From Halorubrum sp. Hd13 (GTDB lineage Archaea; Halobacteriota; Halobacteria; Halobacteriales; Haloferacaceae): a stretch of DNA of 64,000 nt. Under the pieces are notes generated by a model, which was not told where the DNA came from, did no database searches, and saw nothing but the letters and a program-made list of their open reading frames with translations. The number at the start of each line of letters is the position of its first letter. Position 1 is the first letter of the stretch. The position numbers and the translations under genes were made by a program. Location of the stretch: the NCBI RefSeq assembly GCF_002252755.1, contig NZ_NHOY01000116.1, forward strand, positions 1 through 64,000, in the 5' to 3' direction. Positions 33,482-42,377 of this stretch are shown in pieces.

Positions 33482-33535
33482 GTCCGACCCGAGGTAGCGA
33501 CGGGCGTCGAATAAGCGGTGCGGTCCGCGGTCGCG

Positions 33536-34087
33536 CTACAGCTCTCCGCGGAGGTAGTGGCCGAGGTAGCCGCCGACCACGCCCGAGCCGAGGGTATAGG
33601 CGGCGCCGACCCCGACAACGAGGAGCGCGAAGACGCCGAACTCCGCCGGCGCTCCGGCGAACCCGAACAAGAAGAGGAGGAAGGCGACCACCGCGACGAA
33701 CGGGAGCGTCATGACCGCGCCGGCGACCGCGCCCGTCTTGAGCGCGTCGGCCGACGTGCCGCCGCAGAGGTAGCCCGCGAGCGCGCCGCCGAGGACGGTC
33801 GCGAAGGGGACGAACGACAGCACCGACCCGGCGATCCCGCCCAGCAGACCGTAGAGGAGGATATCGCCCAGATCCGCGGGCGCGTCGTCCCCGGGCGAGA
33901 GGTACCCGCCCGAGTCGTCGTCCGGGTCGTATCGATCGCCGGCGACGCGGCGGTCCGAGGCGTCTCGGCTCTGCGCGTCGCTGGCAGTGGGGGCCGCTCC
34001 GGCATCACCGGTGGTCGGCTCTGCTCTCGTGTCGTCGGTGGAGGGCTCTACTCCCGCGTCGTCGGTAGAGGAATCGTCGGGGACCAT
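33536..34087 (-). CDS. membrane protein (DUF5518-like)
   Basis: A 183-residue protein. The first ~70 residues are acidic and disordered (DDSSTDDAGVEPSTDDTRAEP). The rest has about four hydrophobic segments (about 74-98, 108-125, 127-147, 150-175) rich in Gly, with GGxxG motifs (LLGGIAGSVLSF, VLGGALAGYLCGG). This resembles the haloarchaeal membrane family I recall as DUF5518. It lies 7 bp after the end of the amphi-Trp/DUF1508 gene on the same strand, so they may be co-transcribed. Function unknown. Confidence 0.75.
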   Translation of the reverse strand: MVPDDSSTDDAGVEPSTDDTRAEPTTGDAGAAPTASDAQSRDASDRRVAGDRYDPDDDSGGYLSPGDDAPADLGDILLYGLLGGIAGSVLSFVPFATVLGGALAGYLCGGTSADALKTGAVAGAVMTLPFVAVVAFLLFLFGFAGAPAEFGVFALLVVGVGAAYTLGSGVVGGYLGHYLRGEL

Positions 34088-34094
34088 GACCGCC

Positions 34095-34772
34095 TCACTC
34101 CTCGTCGTCCTCGGCCGGCTCGTCGCCGTCGAGCTCTTCGACGAGCGCCCCCGGTGCGTTCGACTTCACGCTGTTGAGCCCCTGTTTCGCCTTCTGCTTC
34201 GAGGCGTACCCCTGTCCGCCGTCGGCGATGACGTTGCCGTTGTCGTGGCGGAGCCGCCAGCGGTACTCGTCGGCCTTGTCCCTGAACAGCTCGAAGACGG
34301 CGTCGCTCCCGCCATCCTCGGGCGGCTCCTCGTCGCGGCTCTCGTCGATCACGTGCGCGCCCGGCGCGTTCCGCTGGACGCTCTCGATCCCCGACCTCGC
34401 GTCGCGCTTGTCCGCGTACCCCTCGCCGCCGTCGGCGATGATGTTCCCGTTGTCGTGGACGAGGCGCCAGCGCCACTGATCGGCGCTGTCGGCGTACAGC
34501 TCGAAGGCCGCCTTGCTCGCGGCGGCGTCGACGTCGACCGCGCCCTCCGCCTCGTCGAACTCGACCTCCACCTCGAAGTGGACGGTGCCGTCCTCGCGTT
34601 CGAGCTCGACCTCGACCTCGGACTCGGCGGCGGGGTCGACCGTCACCGTCCCGGCGTCGTCGACCGGGAGCGGCTCGCCGCGACCGAGCGCCTTCGCGAT
34701 GCGCCGGAAGTACGTGGCCAGGGCCTGTCGACTCCGCGACCCCTTCGACTCGTGGATCGTCTCTTCGGGCAT
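34095..34772 (-). CDS. amphi-Trp domain plus two DUF1508 (YegP/HVO_2922-type) domains
   Basis: A 225-residue protein. The N-terminal ~85 residues match the amphi-Trp domain (IHESKGSRSRQALATYFRRIAKAL...EREDGTVHFEVEVEFDE). Two DUF1508 repeats follow: AAFELYADSADQWRWRLVHDNGNIIADGGEGYADKRDARSGIESVQRNAP and AVFELFRDKADEYRWRLRHDNGNVIADGGQGYASKQKAKQGLNSVKSNAP. The Haloferax protein HVO_2922 is a structurally solved member of this fold. I chose ATG 34772 because earlier codons lack conservation. The role is unknown; the fold is suggested to bind other proteins or strengthen envelopes. Confidence 0.87.
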   Translation of the reverse strand: MPEETIHESKGSRSRQALATYFRRIAKALGRGEPLPVDDAGTVTVDPAAESEVEVELEREDGTVHFEVEVEFDEAEGAVDVDAAASKAAFELYADSADQWRWRLVHDNGNIIADGGEGYADKRDARSGIESVQRNAPGAHVIDESRDEEPPEDGGSDAVFELFRDKADEYRWRLRHDNGNVIADGGQGYASKQKAKQGLNSVKSNAPGALVEELDGDEPAEDDEE

Positions 34773-34894
34773 GCACGATCCGTGTCGCAGGGGGCACACA
34801 AAACGCTATGCCCGCGGGCCCGCCGCCCGTCGCTCCGCACCGTCTCGGCCACCGCCGACGAGACCGTTATGCGTGCCGAACCGGTGGGTCACGT

Positions 34895-35644
34895 ATGGTC
34901 ACCGACGAAACGGCGGGCGACGGCGGCGGAGTCGTCCCGGGCGAGCCGGTTCGCCACGGGACGGGCGTGAACTCGAACCGCGCGTTCCCGACCGAGAGTC
35001 ACCCGGCGAACCTCGACCCGTTCGTGCTGTTCGAGCGGTTCCACATCGAGCCGGACACGGGGTTCCCGATGCATCCGCACAAGGGGTTCGAGATCGTCTC
35101 GTACATGATCGAGGGCGGCATGGAGCACGCGGACTCGCTCGGCGTCGAACACACCGCCCGCGAGGACGAGGCGATGCGGATCACGGCCGGGGGCGGCATC
35201 CGTCACTCGGAGTTCCCCGCCGACGGCGAGGCCTGCAACGGGCTCCAGCTGTGGGTGAACCTCCCGCGGGACGAGAAGGATGTCGACCCCGACTACGTCG
35301 ACGCGAGCGCGGCGGCGCTCCCCACCCGAGAAACCGACGGCGCGACCGTCACGACCGTCGTCGGCGAGGGGTCGCCGATCGACCTCCACACCCCGACGGA
35401 GTACCTCGACGTCCGCGTCGACGACGAGTGGACGTGGGCGGTGCCGGACGGGTGGACCGGCTTCCTCTACGGGGTCGCGGGGAGCGGGTCCGTCGAGGGC
35501 GACGCGTTCGGCGAGGGCGACGTCTTCGCGACCCGCGGGGGCGGCGAGTTCGCGGTCGCGGCCGACGGCGACCTCCGGCTCGTCGCCGTCGCGGGGCGGC
35601 CGCACGGCGAGCCGATCCGCCAGCAGGGGCCGTTCGTCCTGTAG
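34895..35644 (+). CDS. pirin-family cupin protein
   Basis: A 249-residue bicupin. The first cupin has the metal-binding pattern HPHKGFEIVSYMIEGGMEHADSLG, with FPMHPHKGFE supplying His/His/Glu and GGGIRHSEF a further His; the second cupin is degenerate. ATG 34895 gives MVTDETAGD. Pirins are iron proteins, some with quercetinase activity and others regulatory. No operon partner; it is divergent from the amphi-Trp gene. Confidence 0.9.
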   Translation: MVTDETAGDGGGVVPGEPVRHGTGVNSNRAFPTESHPANLDPFVLFERFHIEPDTGFPMHPHKGFEIVSYMIEGGMEHADSLGVEHTAREDEAMRITAGGGIRHSEFPADGEACNGLQLWVNLPRDEKDVDPDYVDASAAALPTRETDGATVTTVVGEGSPIDLHTPTEYLDVRVDDEWTWAVPDGWTGFLYGVAGSGSVEGDAFGEGDVFATRGGGEFAVAADGDLRLVAVAGRPHGEPIRQQGPFVL

Positions 35645-35687
35645 GCGACCGCCGTGCGAGGGGGTCGCTCACTCCCGCTCGGCGATC

Positions 35688-36320
35688 CTACTCCCGCTCG
35701 GCGACGATCGTCTCGCCCGCGCGGACGGTGTCGCCCTCGCGCGCGAGCAGGTCGTCCTCGTCCACGTCGGCGGGGAGGATCACGTCGGCGCGCGAGCCGA
35801 ACGAGACGTGGCCGACGCGCTCGCCGCGGTCGACGGCGTCGCCGGGCTCTACGGCGGGGTGGATCCGGCGGGCGAACCAGCCGGCGATGACGAGCAGCTC
35901 GTACTCGCCGAAGTCGATCGCGACCTGCTCGTTGCGGTCGGACTCCTTGCTGAACGCGGGGCGGTTCGCGCCGGGGCGGTGTCGCACCTCGCGGACCTCG
36001 CCGGCGATCGGCGCGCGGTTCACGTGGACGTCGGTGACGTTCATGAACACGCCGACCCGCAGCCGGTTCCCCTCCTCGCGAACGACCGAGACGGTCCCGT
36101 CGGCGGGCGCGACGACGGTCCCGTCGGCTTCCGGCGGCTCCCGGTCGGGGTCGCGGTGGAACCAGAGGATCCCGAGCGCGAGCGCGACGAGGGCCGCGCC
36201 GACCGGGGGGAGGAGAGGGAGCGTCGCGGCCCCGACGAGGGCGGGGACGAGCGCGAGCCGCCACGCCTCGTCGACGACGTGGAACGGGAGGACGCGCGCG
36301 AGGGGCGGGTTCCGGGCCAT
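35688..36320 (-). CDS. asd: archaetidylserine (phosphatidylserine-type) decarboxylase
   Basis: A 210-residue proenzyme that decarboxylates archaetidylserine to archaetidylethanolamine. Motifs are WFHRDPDREPP, PADGTVSVV, VFMNVTDVHVNRAPIAGEV and the self-cleavage region VSFGSRADVILP, where the Ser becomes the pyruvoyl group. A hydrophobic anchor lies near residues 20-50. It starts 3 bp past the stop of the RFC small-subunit gene on the same strand; the same rfcC-asd order is known in Haloferax (from memory), which supports the symbol. Confidence 0.9.
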   Translation of the reverse strand: MARNPPLARVLPFHVVDEAWRLALVPALVGAATLPLLPPVGAALVALALGILWFHRDPDREPPEADGTVVAPADGTVSVVREEGNRLRVGVFMNVTDVHVNRAPIAGEVREVRHRPGANRPAFSKESDRNEQVAIDFGEYELLVIAGWFARRIHPAVEPGDAVDRGERVGHVSFGSRADVILPADVDEDDLLAREGDTVRAGETIVAERE

Positions 36321-36322
36321 CG

Positions 36323-37372
36323 TCAGGCCTCCACCGGGTCGCGGAGGTCGGGTCGGAGCTCCGTTCGGCCGGCCGCCCACGCCCCGAGCAGGTGCGTGAG
36401 GTGGATCCGGTCGTCGAGGCCGCCGGTGAGGTCGAGGTCGGCCTCGCCGGCGAGCACGTGGAGCCGCGCGAGGTCGTCGCCGCCGTACTCGGAGCCGGCG
36501 CGGGCGACCCGCAGGACCTCCCGGAGGAGCTCCTCGCCGTCGTACCCGCCCTCGTCGAGGAGGTCGTCGAGGGCGGACCGCGCGTCCTTCAGGTCGCCGG
36601 CGCGGGCGTCGGCGAGCACCTCGCGGATCGCGTCGTCGTCGCCCACCTCGCCGAGCGTCTCGTAGGCGGTCGACATCGTGATCTCGCCGCCCTCGACCGC
36701 GGTCGCCTGCGCAGAGAGGACCGCCTCGCGGAGGTCGCCGCCGGCCGCGCTGGCGACGAACTCCAGCCCGTCGCCGTCGTAGTCGACGCCCTCGCGCTCG
36801 CAGATCGTCTCGAGGACGTCGATCGTCTCGTCGGTGGTCGGCGCGCGCACCCGCACCGGGAAGCAGCGCGACCGGATCGGCGCGATGAGCTTCGACGGCT
36901 GGCGGGTGGCGATCACGAACTGCGTGGTCCGGTGGTGCTTCTCCATCACGCGCCGGAGGGCCTGCTGGAAGTCCTCGCGGATCGACTCGGCGTTGTCGAG
37001 CAGGACCGTCTTGTACTCGCCCGACATCGGGGCGTACGACGCCGACTCCTTCAGCACGCGGTTGATCATGTCGCGTTTCGCCATCCGGCTCCGCCCCTGC
37101 AGGAACCCCTCGAAGCGCGGGTCGGTCCGGATCTCCTTTTTCGTCCGGCCGAAGAAGTCGGCGACGTTGATTTCGATCAGGTCACTCTCGGGGTTCTCGT
37201 GGGCGGCGCGGGTCAGCGCGCGCGTCGCCGCCGTCTTCCCGACCCCCGGCGGTCCCTGCACGACGAGGTTCATCGGCTCGTCGACCGCGCGCTCCAGCCG
37301 CTCGCGGGCCTCGTCCTGGCGGATCTCGTCGAGCGCGGGAGCGTGCGCGTCGATCCACAGCGGTCCGTCCAT
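36323..37372 (-). CDS. rfcC: replication factor C small-subunit paralogue
   Basis: A 349-residue AAA+ clamp-loader subunit. Walker A GPPGVGKT is at 40-47, the arginine-finger SRC motif is at 168-170, and the C-terminal collar domain is present. Walker B reads LLDNAES (residues 124-130) instead of the usual DEAD, so the catalytic acid next to the first Asp is missing and this subunit probably hydrolyses ATP poorly or not at all. Haloarchaea have two small-subunit types; this one fits the divergent RfcC. It is followed by asd 3 bp downstream. Confidence 0.87.
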   Translation of the reverse strand: MDGPLWIDAHAPALDEIRQDEARERLERAVDEPMNLVVQGPPGVGKTAATRALTRAAHENPESDLIEINVADFFGRTKKEIRTDPRFEGFLQGRSRMAKRDMINRVLKESASYAPMSGEYKTVLLDNAESIREDFQQALRRVMEKHHRTTQFVIATRQPSKLIAPIRSRCFPVRVRAPTTDETIDVLETICEREGVDYDGDGLEFVASAAGGDLREAVLSAQATAVEGGEITMSTAYETLGEVGDDDAIREVLADARAGDLKDARSALDDLLDEGGYDGEELLREVLRVARAGSEYGGDDLARLHVLAGEADLDLTGGLDDRIHLTHLLGAWAAGRTELRPDLRDPVEA

Positions 37373-37668
37373 GCCGTGTGGGTCCGGGCCGGGCGCTCAA
37401 GAATCGGTCGGTCGGTGCGCCGACGCGGCGAGTCGGGGGCGCCGTCCTCGGCGGCCGTCCGGACCCCGATCGACCCCAATTTGTTACGATCGCCCCCGCC
37501 CAAATCGTTCAGAAATGGTGTGTCGACGGCGTCCCGAAGCGGGCGTATATTTCCTCTTTCCCACGAAGAGCCCGTTTACGGCGGTTTAGTCTGCGATCCG
37601 TTTTTTAATAATATTTTGAGTAAATAAACATCAATCGTTAAGTATGGGGCATCCGAACCCGTGGACAC
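37373..37668. other. intergenic region upstream of the ABC transporter operon
   Basis: About 200 bp nearest the RFC gene are G+C-rich with no gene seen. The last ~70 bp are A+T-rich: TTTTTTAATAATATTTTG (37601-37618), TAAATAAAC (37621-37629) and CGTTAAGTATGG (37637-37648). The TTAAG element ~27-30 bp before the ATG is a plausible TATA box and the upstream A+T blocks a likely regulator site. Confidence 0.45.
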
Positions 37669-39054
37669 ATGTCACGTGACAACAGCGCAAGTTCGGAGGA
37701 CCGACTCACCCGTCGCCACTACGTGGCCGGCGCCGGGTCCCTCGCGACCGTGGGGATCGCCGGCTGTTCCGGCGGTGGCGACGGCGGCGACGGGAGCGAC
37801 GGGAGCGACGGAAGCGACGGAAGCGACGGCAGTGACGGAAGCGACGGCAGTGACGGAAGCGACGGGAGCGACGGCGGCTCCGGCGACCCCGTCGAAGTGC
37901 TTCACGGCTGGACCGGCGGCGACGGCGCCGCGGCGGCCGAGGCGCTCGAGGAGGCGTTCAACGAGGCCCACTCCGACGTCGGCCTCGAGATGAACCCCAT
38001 CGGCGGCGGCGGCAATCAGAACCTCGACGCCGTGGTCGCGAACCGGCTCCAGAGCGACGACCCGCCGGGGGCGTTCGCCAACTGGCCCGGCCCGAACCTC
38101 CTCCGCTACGAGGGCGTCCTCGGCAGCGTCGACGACGTCTGGGAGGAGAACGACTTCGAGGACGTGATGGTCGAGGAGGCGATCGACCTCCACAAGCAGG
38201 GCGGCAGCTACCGCGCCGTGCCGCTCGGTTCCCACCGACTGAACTGCCTCTTCTACAACGTCTCCGTCGTCGAGGACGCGGGGATCGACGTCGACTCCCT
38301 CAACAGCCCCTCGGCGCTCATCGACGCCTTCGAGACGGTCTCCAGCGAGACCGACGCGATTCCGATGACTCACGGGATGTCCGGCACGTGGACGACGACG
38401 CAGCTGTGGGGCGCCGTGATGCTCGGCGAGAACGGCTACCAGCCGTATATGGACTTCCTCAGCGGTGAGGGCGACGAAAGCGCCGTCCGTGCGGCGTTCG
38501 AGCGGACCGCGGAGATGCTGGAGAACTACATCAGCGACGACGCGTCTTCGATCGGTCTGACCCAGTCGAACCAGAACATCATCAACGGCAACGCCGCCTT
38601 CATCCACCAGGGCAACTGGGCGGCCGGCGCGTTCCGGAACGCCGAGGACTTCGAGTACGAAGACGACTGGGGCTTCAAGACGTTCCCCGGAACCGAGGGC
38701 ATGTACACCCTCCACTTCGACTCGTTCCTCTACCCGGCTGACAACCCGACGCCCGAGGCGTCGAAGACCTGGGAGGCGTTCGTCGGCAGTCCGGAGGCCC
38801 AGATCGCGTTCAATCAGTTCAAGGGGTCGATCCCGACCCGGACGGACGTGAGCATGGACGAGTTCGGTCCGTACCTCCAGGAGACGGCCGAGGACTTCGC
38901 CAACGCGGAGTACCGGCCGCCGAACCTCCAGCACGGGCTCGGGGTCCCCTCCGAGACGATGACGGCGCTCAACGAGGTCATCTCCTCCGAGTTCACCGGC
39001 CCGTACAACGTCGACGCGGCGACGCAGGGCTTCCTGGACGCGGTGTCGAACTGA
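37669..39054 (+). CDS. ABC transporter substrate-binding lipoprotein (sugar type)
   Basis: A 461-residue extracellular solute-binding protein. The Tat signal is LTRRHYVAGAGSLATVGIAGC, with the lipobox Cys in IAGC. A tether of nine GSD repeats (37792-37872) follows, then a family-1 solute-binding fold: VEVLHGWTGGDGAAAAEALEEAFNEAHSDVGLEM near its start and FIHQGNWAAGAFRNA in the hinge. It heads an operon with two permeases and an ATPase and captures the substrate, probably a sugar or sugar derivative, at the membrane exterior. The exact ligand cannot be predicted. Confidence 0.92.
   Translation: MSRDNSASSEDRLTRRHYVAGAGSLATVGIAGCSGGGDGGDGSDGSDGSDGSDGSDGSDGSDGSDGSDGGSGDPVEVLHGWTGGDGAAAAEALEEAFNEAHSDVGLEMNPIGGGGNQNLDAVVANRLQSDDPPGAFANWPGPNLLRYEGVLGSVDDVWEENDFEDVMVEEAIDLHKQGGSYRAVPLGSHRLNCLFYNVSVVEDAGIDVDSLNSPSALIDAFETVSSETDAIPMTHGMSGTWTTTQLWGAVMLGENGYQPYMDFLSGEGDESAVRAAFERTAEMLENYISDDASSIGLTQSNQNIINGNAAFIHQGNWAAGAFRNAEDFEYEDDWGFKTFPGTEGMYTLHFDSFLYPADNPTPEASKTWEAFVGSPEAQIAFNQFKGSIPTRTDVSMDEFGPYLQETAEDFANAEYRPPNLQHGLGVPSETMTALNEVISSEFTGPYNVDAATQGFLDAVSN
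37792..37872 (+). repeat. 9-bp coding tandem repeat in the lipoprotein tether
   Basis: Nine units of the form GG(G/A/C)AG(C/T)GAC encode Gly-Ser-Asp repeats directly after the lipobox. The silent variation between units argues that the peptide is selected as an acidic flexible tether. Confidence 0.85.
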
Positions 39055-39064
39055 GCTCCACGCG

Positions 39065-40108
39065 ATGCTCGATTTTTACCGTCGATTGTACCGGACGATC
39101 AGGCCCTCCTCGGGGGACGACGACGGAGAGGTCCGCGCGGACGGCGGCGTCGTGAGCGACGGCGCCGCCGGGTCCGCGGCCGAACCGGAGCGGGACCTCG
39201 TGGCCCGTATTAAGTCGGCGCTCGACCGCCGCTTCGGAAGCGACTTCATCGAGTCGTCCGTCTTCTGGCTCCCGCCGTTCCTGCTGATGGGGCTGTTCGT
39301 CTACGGTGCGGTCATCTGGAACCTCCTCATCTCGTTGACCGACTACGAGCGCTTCGCGAACGCCCCGGACTACTCGAACCTCGACTTCGAGATGTACACC
39401 CGGGCGCTCGCGGACTCCGGGTTCATCGACGCCGCGATCAACACGCTCATCCTGCTCGTCGCGTTCACCGCCGGGACGCTCGCGGTCGGCCTCGTGCTGG
39501 CGATCCTGATCGACAGGGGGATCCGGTTCGAGAACACGTTCCGGACGATCTACCTCCTGCCGATGAGCCTCTCGTTCGTGGTGACGGCCCAGTTCTGGCT
39601 GTGGATCTACAACTACAACAACGGGATCGCCAACAGCGTCATCGGGACGTTCGGACTCGGCCCGGTGAGCTGGCTCGGTAACCAAGAGATCGTCCTCTAC
39701 GCGGTCATCTTCGCGTTGATGTGGCAGTTCTCGGGATACGCGATGGTCGTGTACCTCGCCGGCCTCCGCGCGATCCCGACGGAGCACTACGAGGCGGCCA
39801 AGGTCGACGGCGCGTCCACGCTGAAGATGTACTGGCGCGTGATCATTCCCCAGCTGAAGGGCGCGACCATCAGCGCCGCCGTGGTGCTGATGGTGTTCGG
39901 GATGAAGGCCTTCGACTTCCTCTACTCGCTGGTGGGGGGATACCGGCCGCCGAACGGCGCTGACATCCTAGCGACGAAGATGGTGCGCGAGGCGTACGCG
40001 AACCTCAACTGGGCGTACGGGTCGGCGATCGCCATCGTCCTGTTCGGGATGGCGCTCAGCGTCATCGGCCCCTACCTCGTGTACGAGTACCGGAGGGACA
40101 ACTTATGA
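39065..40108 (+). CDS. ABC transporter permease (MalF-type)
   Basis: A 347-residue inner-membrane permease. The N-terminal ~60 residues are soluble; about six helices follow from residue ~75, with the EAA loop YEAAKVDGASTLKMYWRVIIPQLKG contacting the ATPase. It starts 10 bp after the substrate-binding gene and overlaps the second permease by 4 nt. It is one half of the transport channel. Confidence 0.93.
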   Translation: MLDFYRRLYRTIRPSSGDDDGEVRADGGVVSDGAAGSAAEPERDLVARIKSALDRRFGSDFIESSVFWLPPFLLMGLFVYGAVIWNLLISLTDYERFANAPDYSNLDFEMYTRALADSGFIDAAINTLILLVAFTAGTLAVGLVLAILIDRGIRFENTFRTIYLLPMSLSFVVTAQFWLWIYNYNNGIANSVIGTFGLGPVSWLGNQEIVLYAVIFALMWQFSGYAMVVYLAGLRAIPTEHYEAAKVDGASTLKMYWRVIIPQLKGATISAAVVLMVFGMKAFDFLYSLVGGYRPPNGADILATKMVREAYANLNWAYGSAIAIVLFGMALSVIGPYLVYEYRRDNL

Positions 40109-41052
40109 GCGACGCAGAACCTCGGACCGACGGCGGCGCAACGGCGACGACGACGGCGCGACTTCGCCGGAAGGTCGACCGGCTGACGGTCGAAGACGTC
40201 GGCCTGTACGTCGTTTTGGCCCTCGCGGCTGCGTTTTACCTCGTCCCCATCGAATCCGGGCTGGTGACGTCGTTCAAGACCGGCACCGCGATCATCGAGA
40301 CGGCGCCGTTCGCCCCGCCCGGCCCGTCCGGGCTCACGTTCGAGAAGTGGCGGACGGCGATCGACGTCCTGTTGCGCGGCATGGGGAACAGCCTGCTGTA
40401 CGCCGTGCCCGCGACGGTGATCTCGGCGTTCGTCGGGAGCATCACGGCGTACGGCCTGACGATTCCGACGTGGAAGAAGTCGTACAAGGCGGTGGTGCTC
40501 ATGCTCATCATCGCCGGGATCTTCATCCCGTACCAGGCCGTGCTGGTCCCGCTGACCCAGTTCTGGTCGCAGTGGGCCCAGCTCACCGATCTGCTGTCGT
40601 TCGTCTGGGCGCTCGGCATCCCGAACGACTACGTCGGTATCATCGAACTGGTGATCACCCACGTCGCCTACGGGATCCCCATCTGTACGCTCCTGTTCCG
40701 GACGTACTACAAGACGATGAGCGACGAGATGATCGAGTCGGCCCGCCTCGACGGGGCGACGCTCCGCCGGGTGTACCGGCGGATCGTCCTCCCGCTCTCG
40801 GGACCGATGTTCGCCGTCGTCCTCATCTATCAGTTCACCCAGATATGGAACGACCTCCTCTTCACGCTGGTGCTCGTCTCCACCGAGTCGAGCCCCGCGG
40901 CGCCCGTCGTGCTGATCCTGGCGGGCCTCGGGACCTCGATGGAGGGGCAGGACTTCGCGCTCCGGATGGCCGGAGCGTTCTTCGCGGCGCTGCCGACGCT
41001 GGCGGTGTACATCTTCTTCGGCGAGGAGTTCGCCGAGGGGGTGGCGGCGTGA
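40105..41052 (+). CDS. ABC transporter permease (MalG-type)
   Basis: A 315-residue permease with six helices and the EAA loop IESARLDGATLRRVYRRIVLPLSGP. The N-terminal ~35 residues are cytoplasmic and charged. The last residues (EEFAEGVAA) fit the MalG-type end. It overlaps the MalF-type gene by 4 nt (ATGA), so translation is coupled. With that protein it forms the heterodimeric channel. Confidence 0.93.
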   Translation: MSDAEPRTDGGATATTTARLRRKVDRLTVEDVGLYVVLALAAAFYLVPIESGLVTSFKTGTAIIETAPFAPPGPSGLTFEKWRTAIDVLLRGMGNSLLYAVPATVISAFVGSITAYGLTIPTWKKSYKAVVLMLIIAGIFIPYQAVLVPLTQFWSQWAQLTDLLSFVWALGIPNDYVGIIELVITHVAYGIPICTLLFRTYYKTMSDEMIESARLDGATLRRVYRRIVLPLSGPMFAVVLIYQFTQIWNDLLFTLVLVSTESSPAAPVVLILAGLGTSMEGQDFALRMAGAFFAALPTLAVYIFFGEEFAEGVAA

Positions 41053-41145
41053 CCCGCACGCCCGATCCGTCCGGCGGCGGAGACCGTTCGGCGGGAGATT
41101 CGGCGCGTCGCGCACACGACCACTCATCGACCACAACTCAAAGAT

Positions 41146-42291
41146 ATGGCAACGCTTGAACTCGACTCGATAACGAAGACGTTCCAGGACGGCGACGAGG
41201 AGATCGTCGCGGTCGACGATGTTTCGCTGTCGATCGACGACGGCGAGTTCCTCGTCGTCGTCGGTCCGTCCGGCTGCGGGAAGTCCACGACGCTCCGGAT
41301 GATCGCCGGCTTAGAGACGATCACGTCCGGCACGCTCAGCATCGACGACCGCGTCGTCAACGACGTGAAATCCCAGGACCGGGACATCGCGATGGTGTTC
41401 CAGTCGTACGCGCTCTACCCGCATATGAGCGTCCGACAGAACATGTCGTTCGGTCTCGAAGAGTCGACGGACCTCCCGGACGACGATATCAACCGGATGG
41501 TGTCCGAGACGGGCGAGATGCTCGGTATCTCGGACCTGCTCGATCGGAAGCCGAGCGACCTCTCCGGGGGTCAACAGCAGCGCGTCGCGCTCGGTCGCGC
41601 CATCGTCCGCGACCCCGAGGTGTTCCTGATGGACGAGCCGCTCAGCAACCTCGACGCGAAGCTCCGCGCGGAGATGCGCACCGAGCTCCAGCGGCTCCAG
41701 AACGACCTCGGCGTGACGACGGTGTACGTCACCCACGACCAGACCGAGGCGATGACGATGGGCGACCGGATCGCCATCCTCGACGGCGGCGAACTCCAGC
41801 AGATCGCGACGCCGCTGGAGTGTTACCACGAGCCGGCTAACCGGTTCGTCGCGAGCTTCCTCGGCGAGCCGTCGATGAACTTCTTCGACGTGACGCTCGA
41901 CGGCGACCGCCTCGTCGGCGAGGTCTTCGAGTACCCGATCGCCGAGGGGGTCCGGTCGGACCTCGGCGCCGCGACCGACCTCGTCCTCGGGATCCGTCCC
42001 GAGGCGGTGGAGCTCGTCGACGACGGCGGCGCCCACGAGTTCGAGACGACGGTCGACGTCGTCGAGCCGATGGGCGACGAGAACACGGTGTATCTTCACT
42101 TCGACCCCGACGCGGACCCCGAGACCGCGGCGACGCTCGTCGCGACGATCGACGGGTTCAACCGCGTCAGCGAGGGCGACGCGGTGACCGCGCGGATCCC
42201 GGAGGACGCGATCCACCTCTTCGACCGAGCCACGGGCGAGGCGCTCCACAACCGGTCGATGGCGGACGCGGCCGAGCAGATCGACCTCTAA
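41146..42291 (+). CDS. ABC transporter ATP-binding protein (MalK/UgpC type)
   Basis: A 381-residue ATPase. Walker [10 protein letters not shown] is at 40-48, signature LSGGQQQR and Walker B RDPEVFLMDEP are present, with the H-loop in VTHDQTEAM. The C-terminal ~140 residues form the TOBE-containing regulatory domain of sugar importers. It starts 93 bp after the second permease, with no separate strong promoter seen, so it is probably the last gene of the operon. It may energise other permeases too. Confidence 0.94.
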   Translation: MATLELDSITKTFQDGDEEIVAVDDVSLSIDDGEFLVVVGPSGCGKSTTLRMIAGLETITSGTLSIDDRVVNDVKSQDRDIAMVFQSYALYPHMSVRQNMSFGLEESTDLPDDDINRMVSETGEMLGISDLLDRKPSDLSGGQQQRVALGRAIVRDPEVFLMDEPLSNLDAKLRAEMRTELQRLQNDLGVTTVYVTHDQTEAMTMGDRIAILDGGELQQIATPLECYHEPANRFVASFLGEPSMNFFDVTLDGDRLVGEVFEYPIAEGVRSDLGAATDLVLGIRPEAVELVDDGGAHEFETTVDVVEPMGDENTVYLHFDPDADPETAATLVATIDGFNRVSEGDAVTARIPEDAIHLFDRATGEALHNRSMADAAEQIDL

Positions 42292-42303
42292 CTCGACGCT
42301 CGT

Positions 42304-42377
42304 CCCGCCGCTCCCTTTTCGAGCATCCCGATCGGCCCGCCGCTCTCTTTTCGAGCATCTCGATCGTCCCGCCGCTC
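42304..42377. repeat. 32-bp tandem repeat at a convergent gene junction
   Basis: CCCGCCGCTC(C/T)CTTTTCGAGCATC(C/T)CGATCG(G/T) occurs at 42304-42335 and 42336-42367, with a partial third copy from 42368 that includes the stop codon of the leftward membrane-protein gene. Each unit carries CTTTTCGAG. It lies between two converging genes and may serve termination. Confidence 0.8.
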
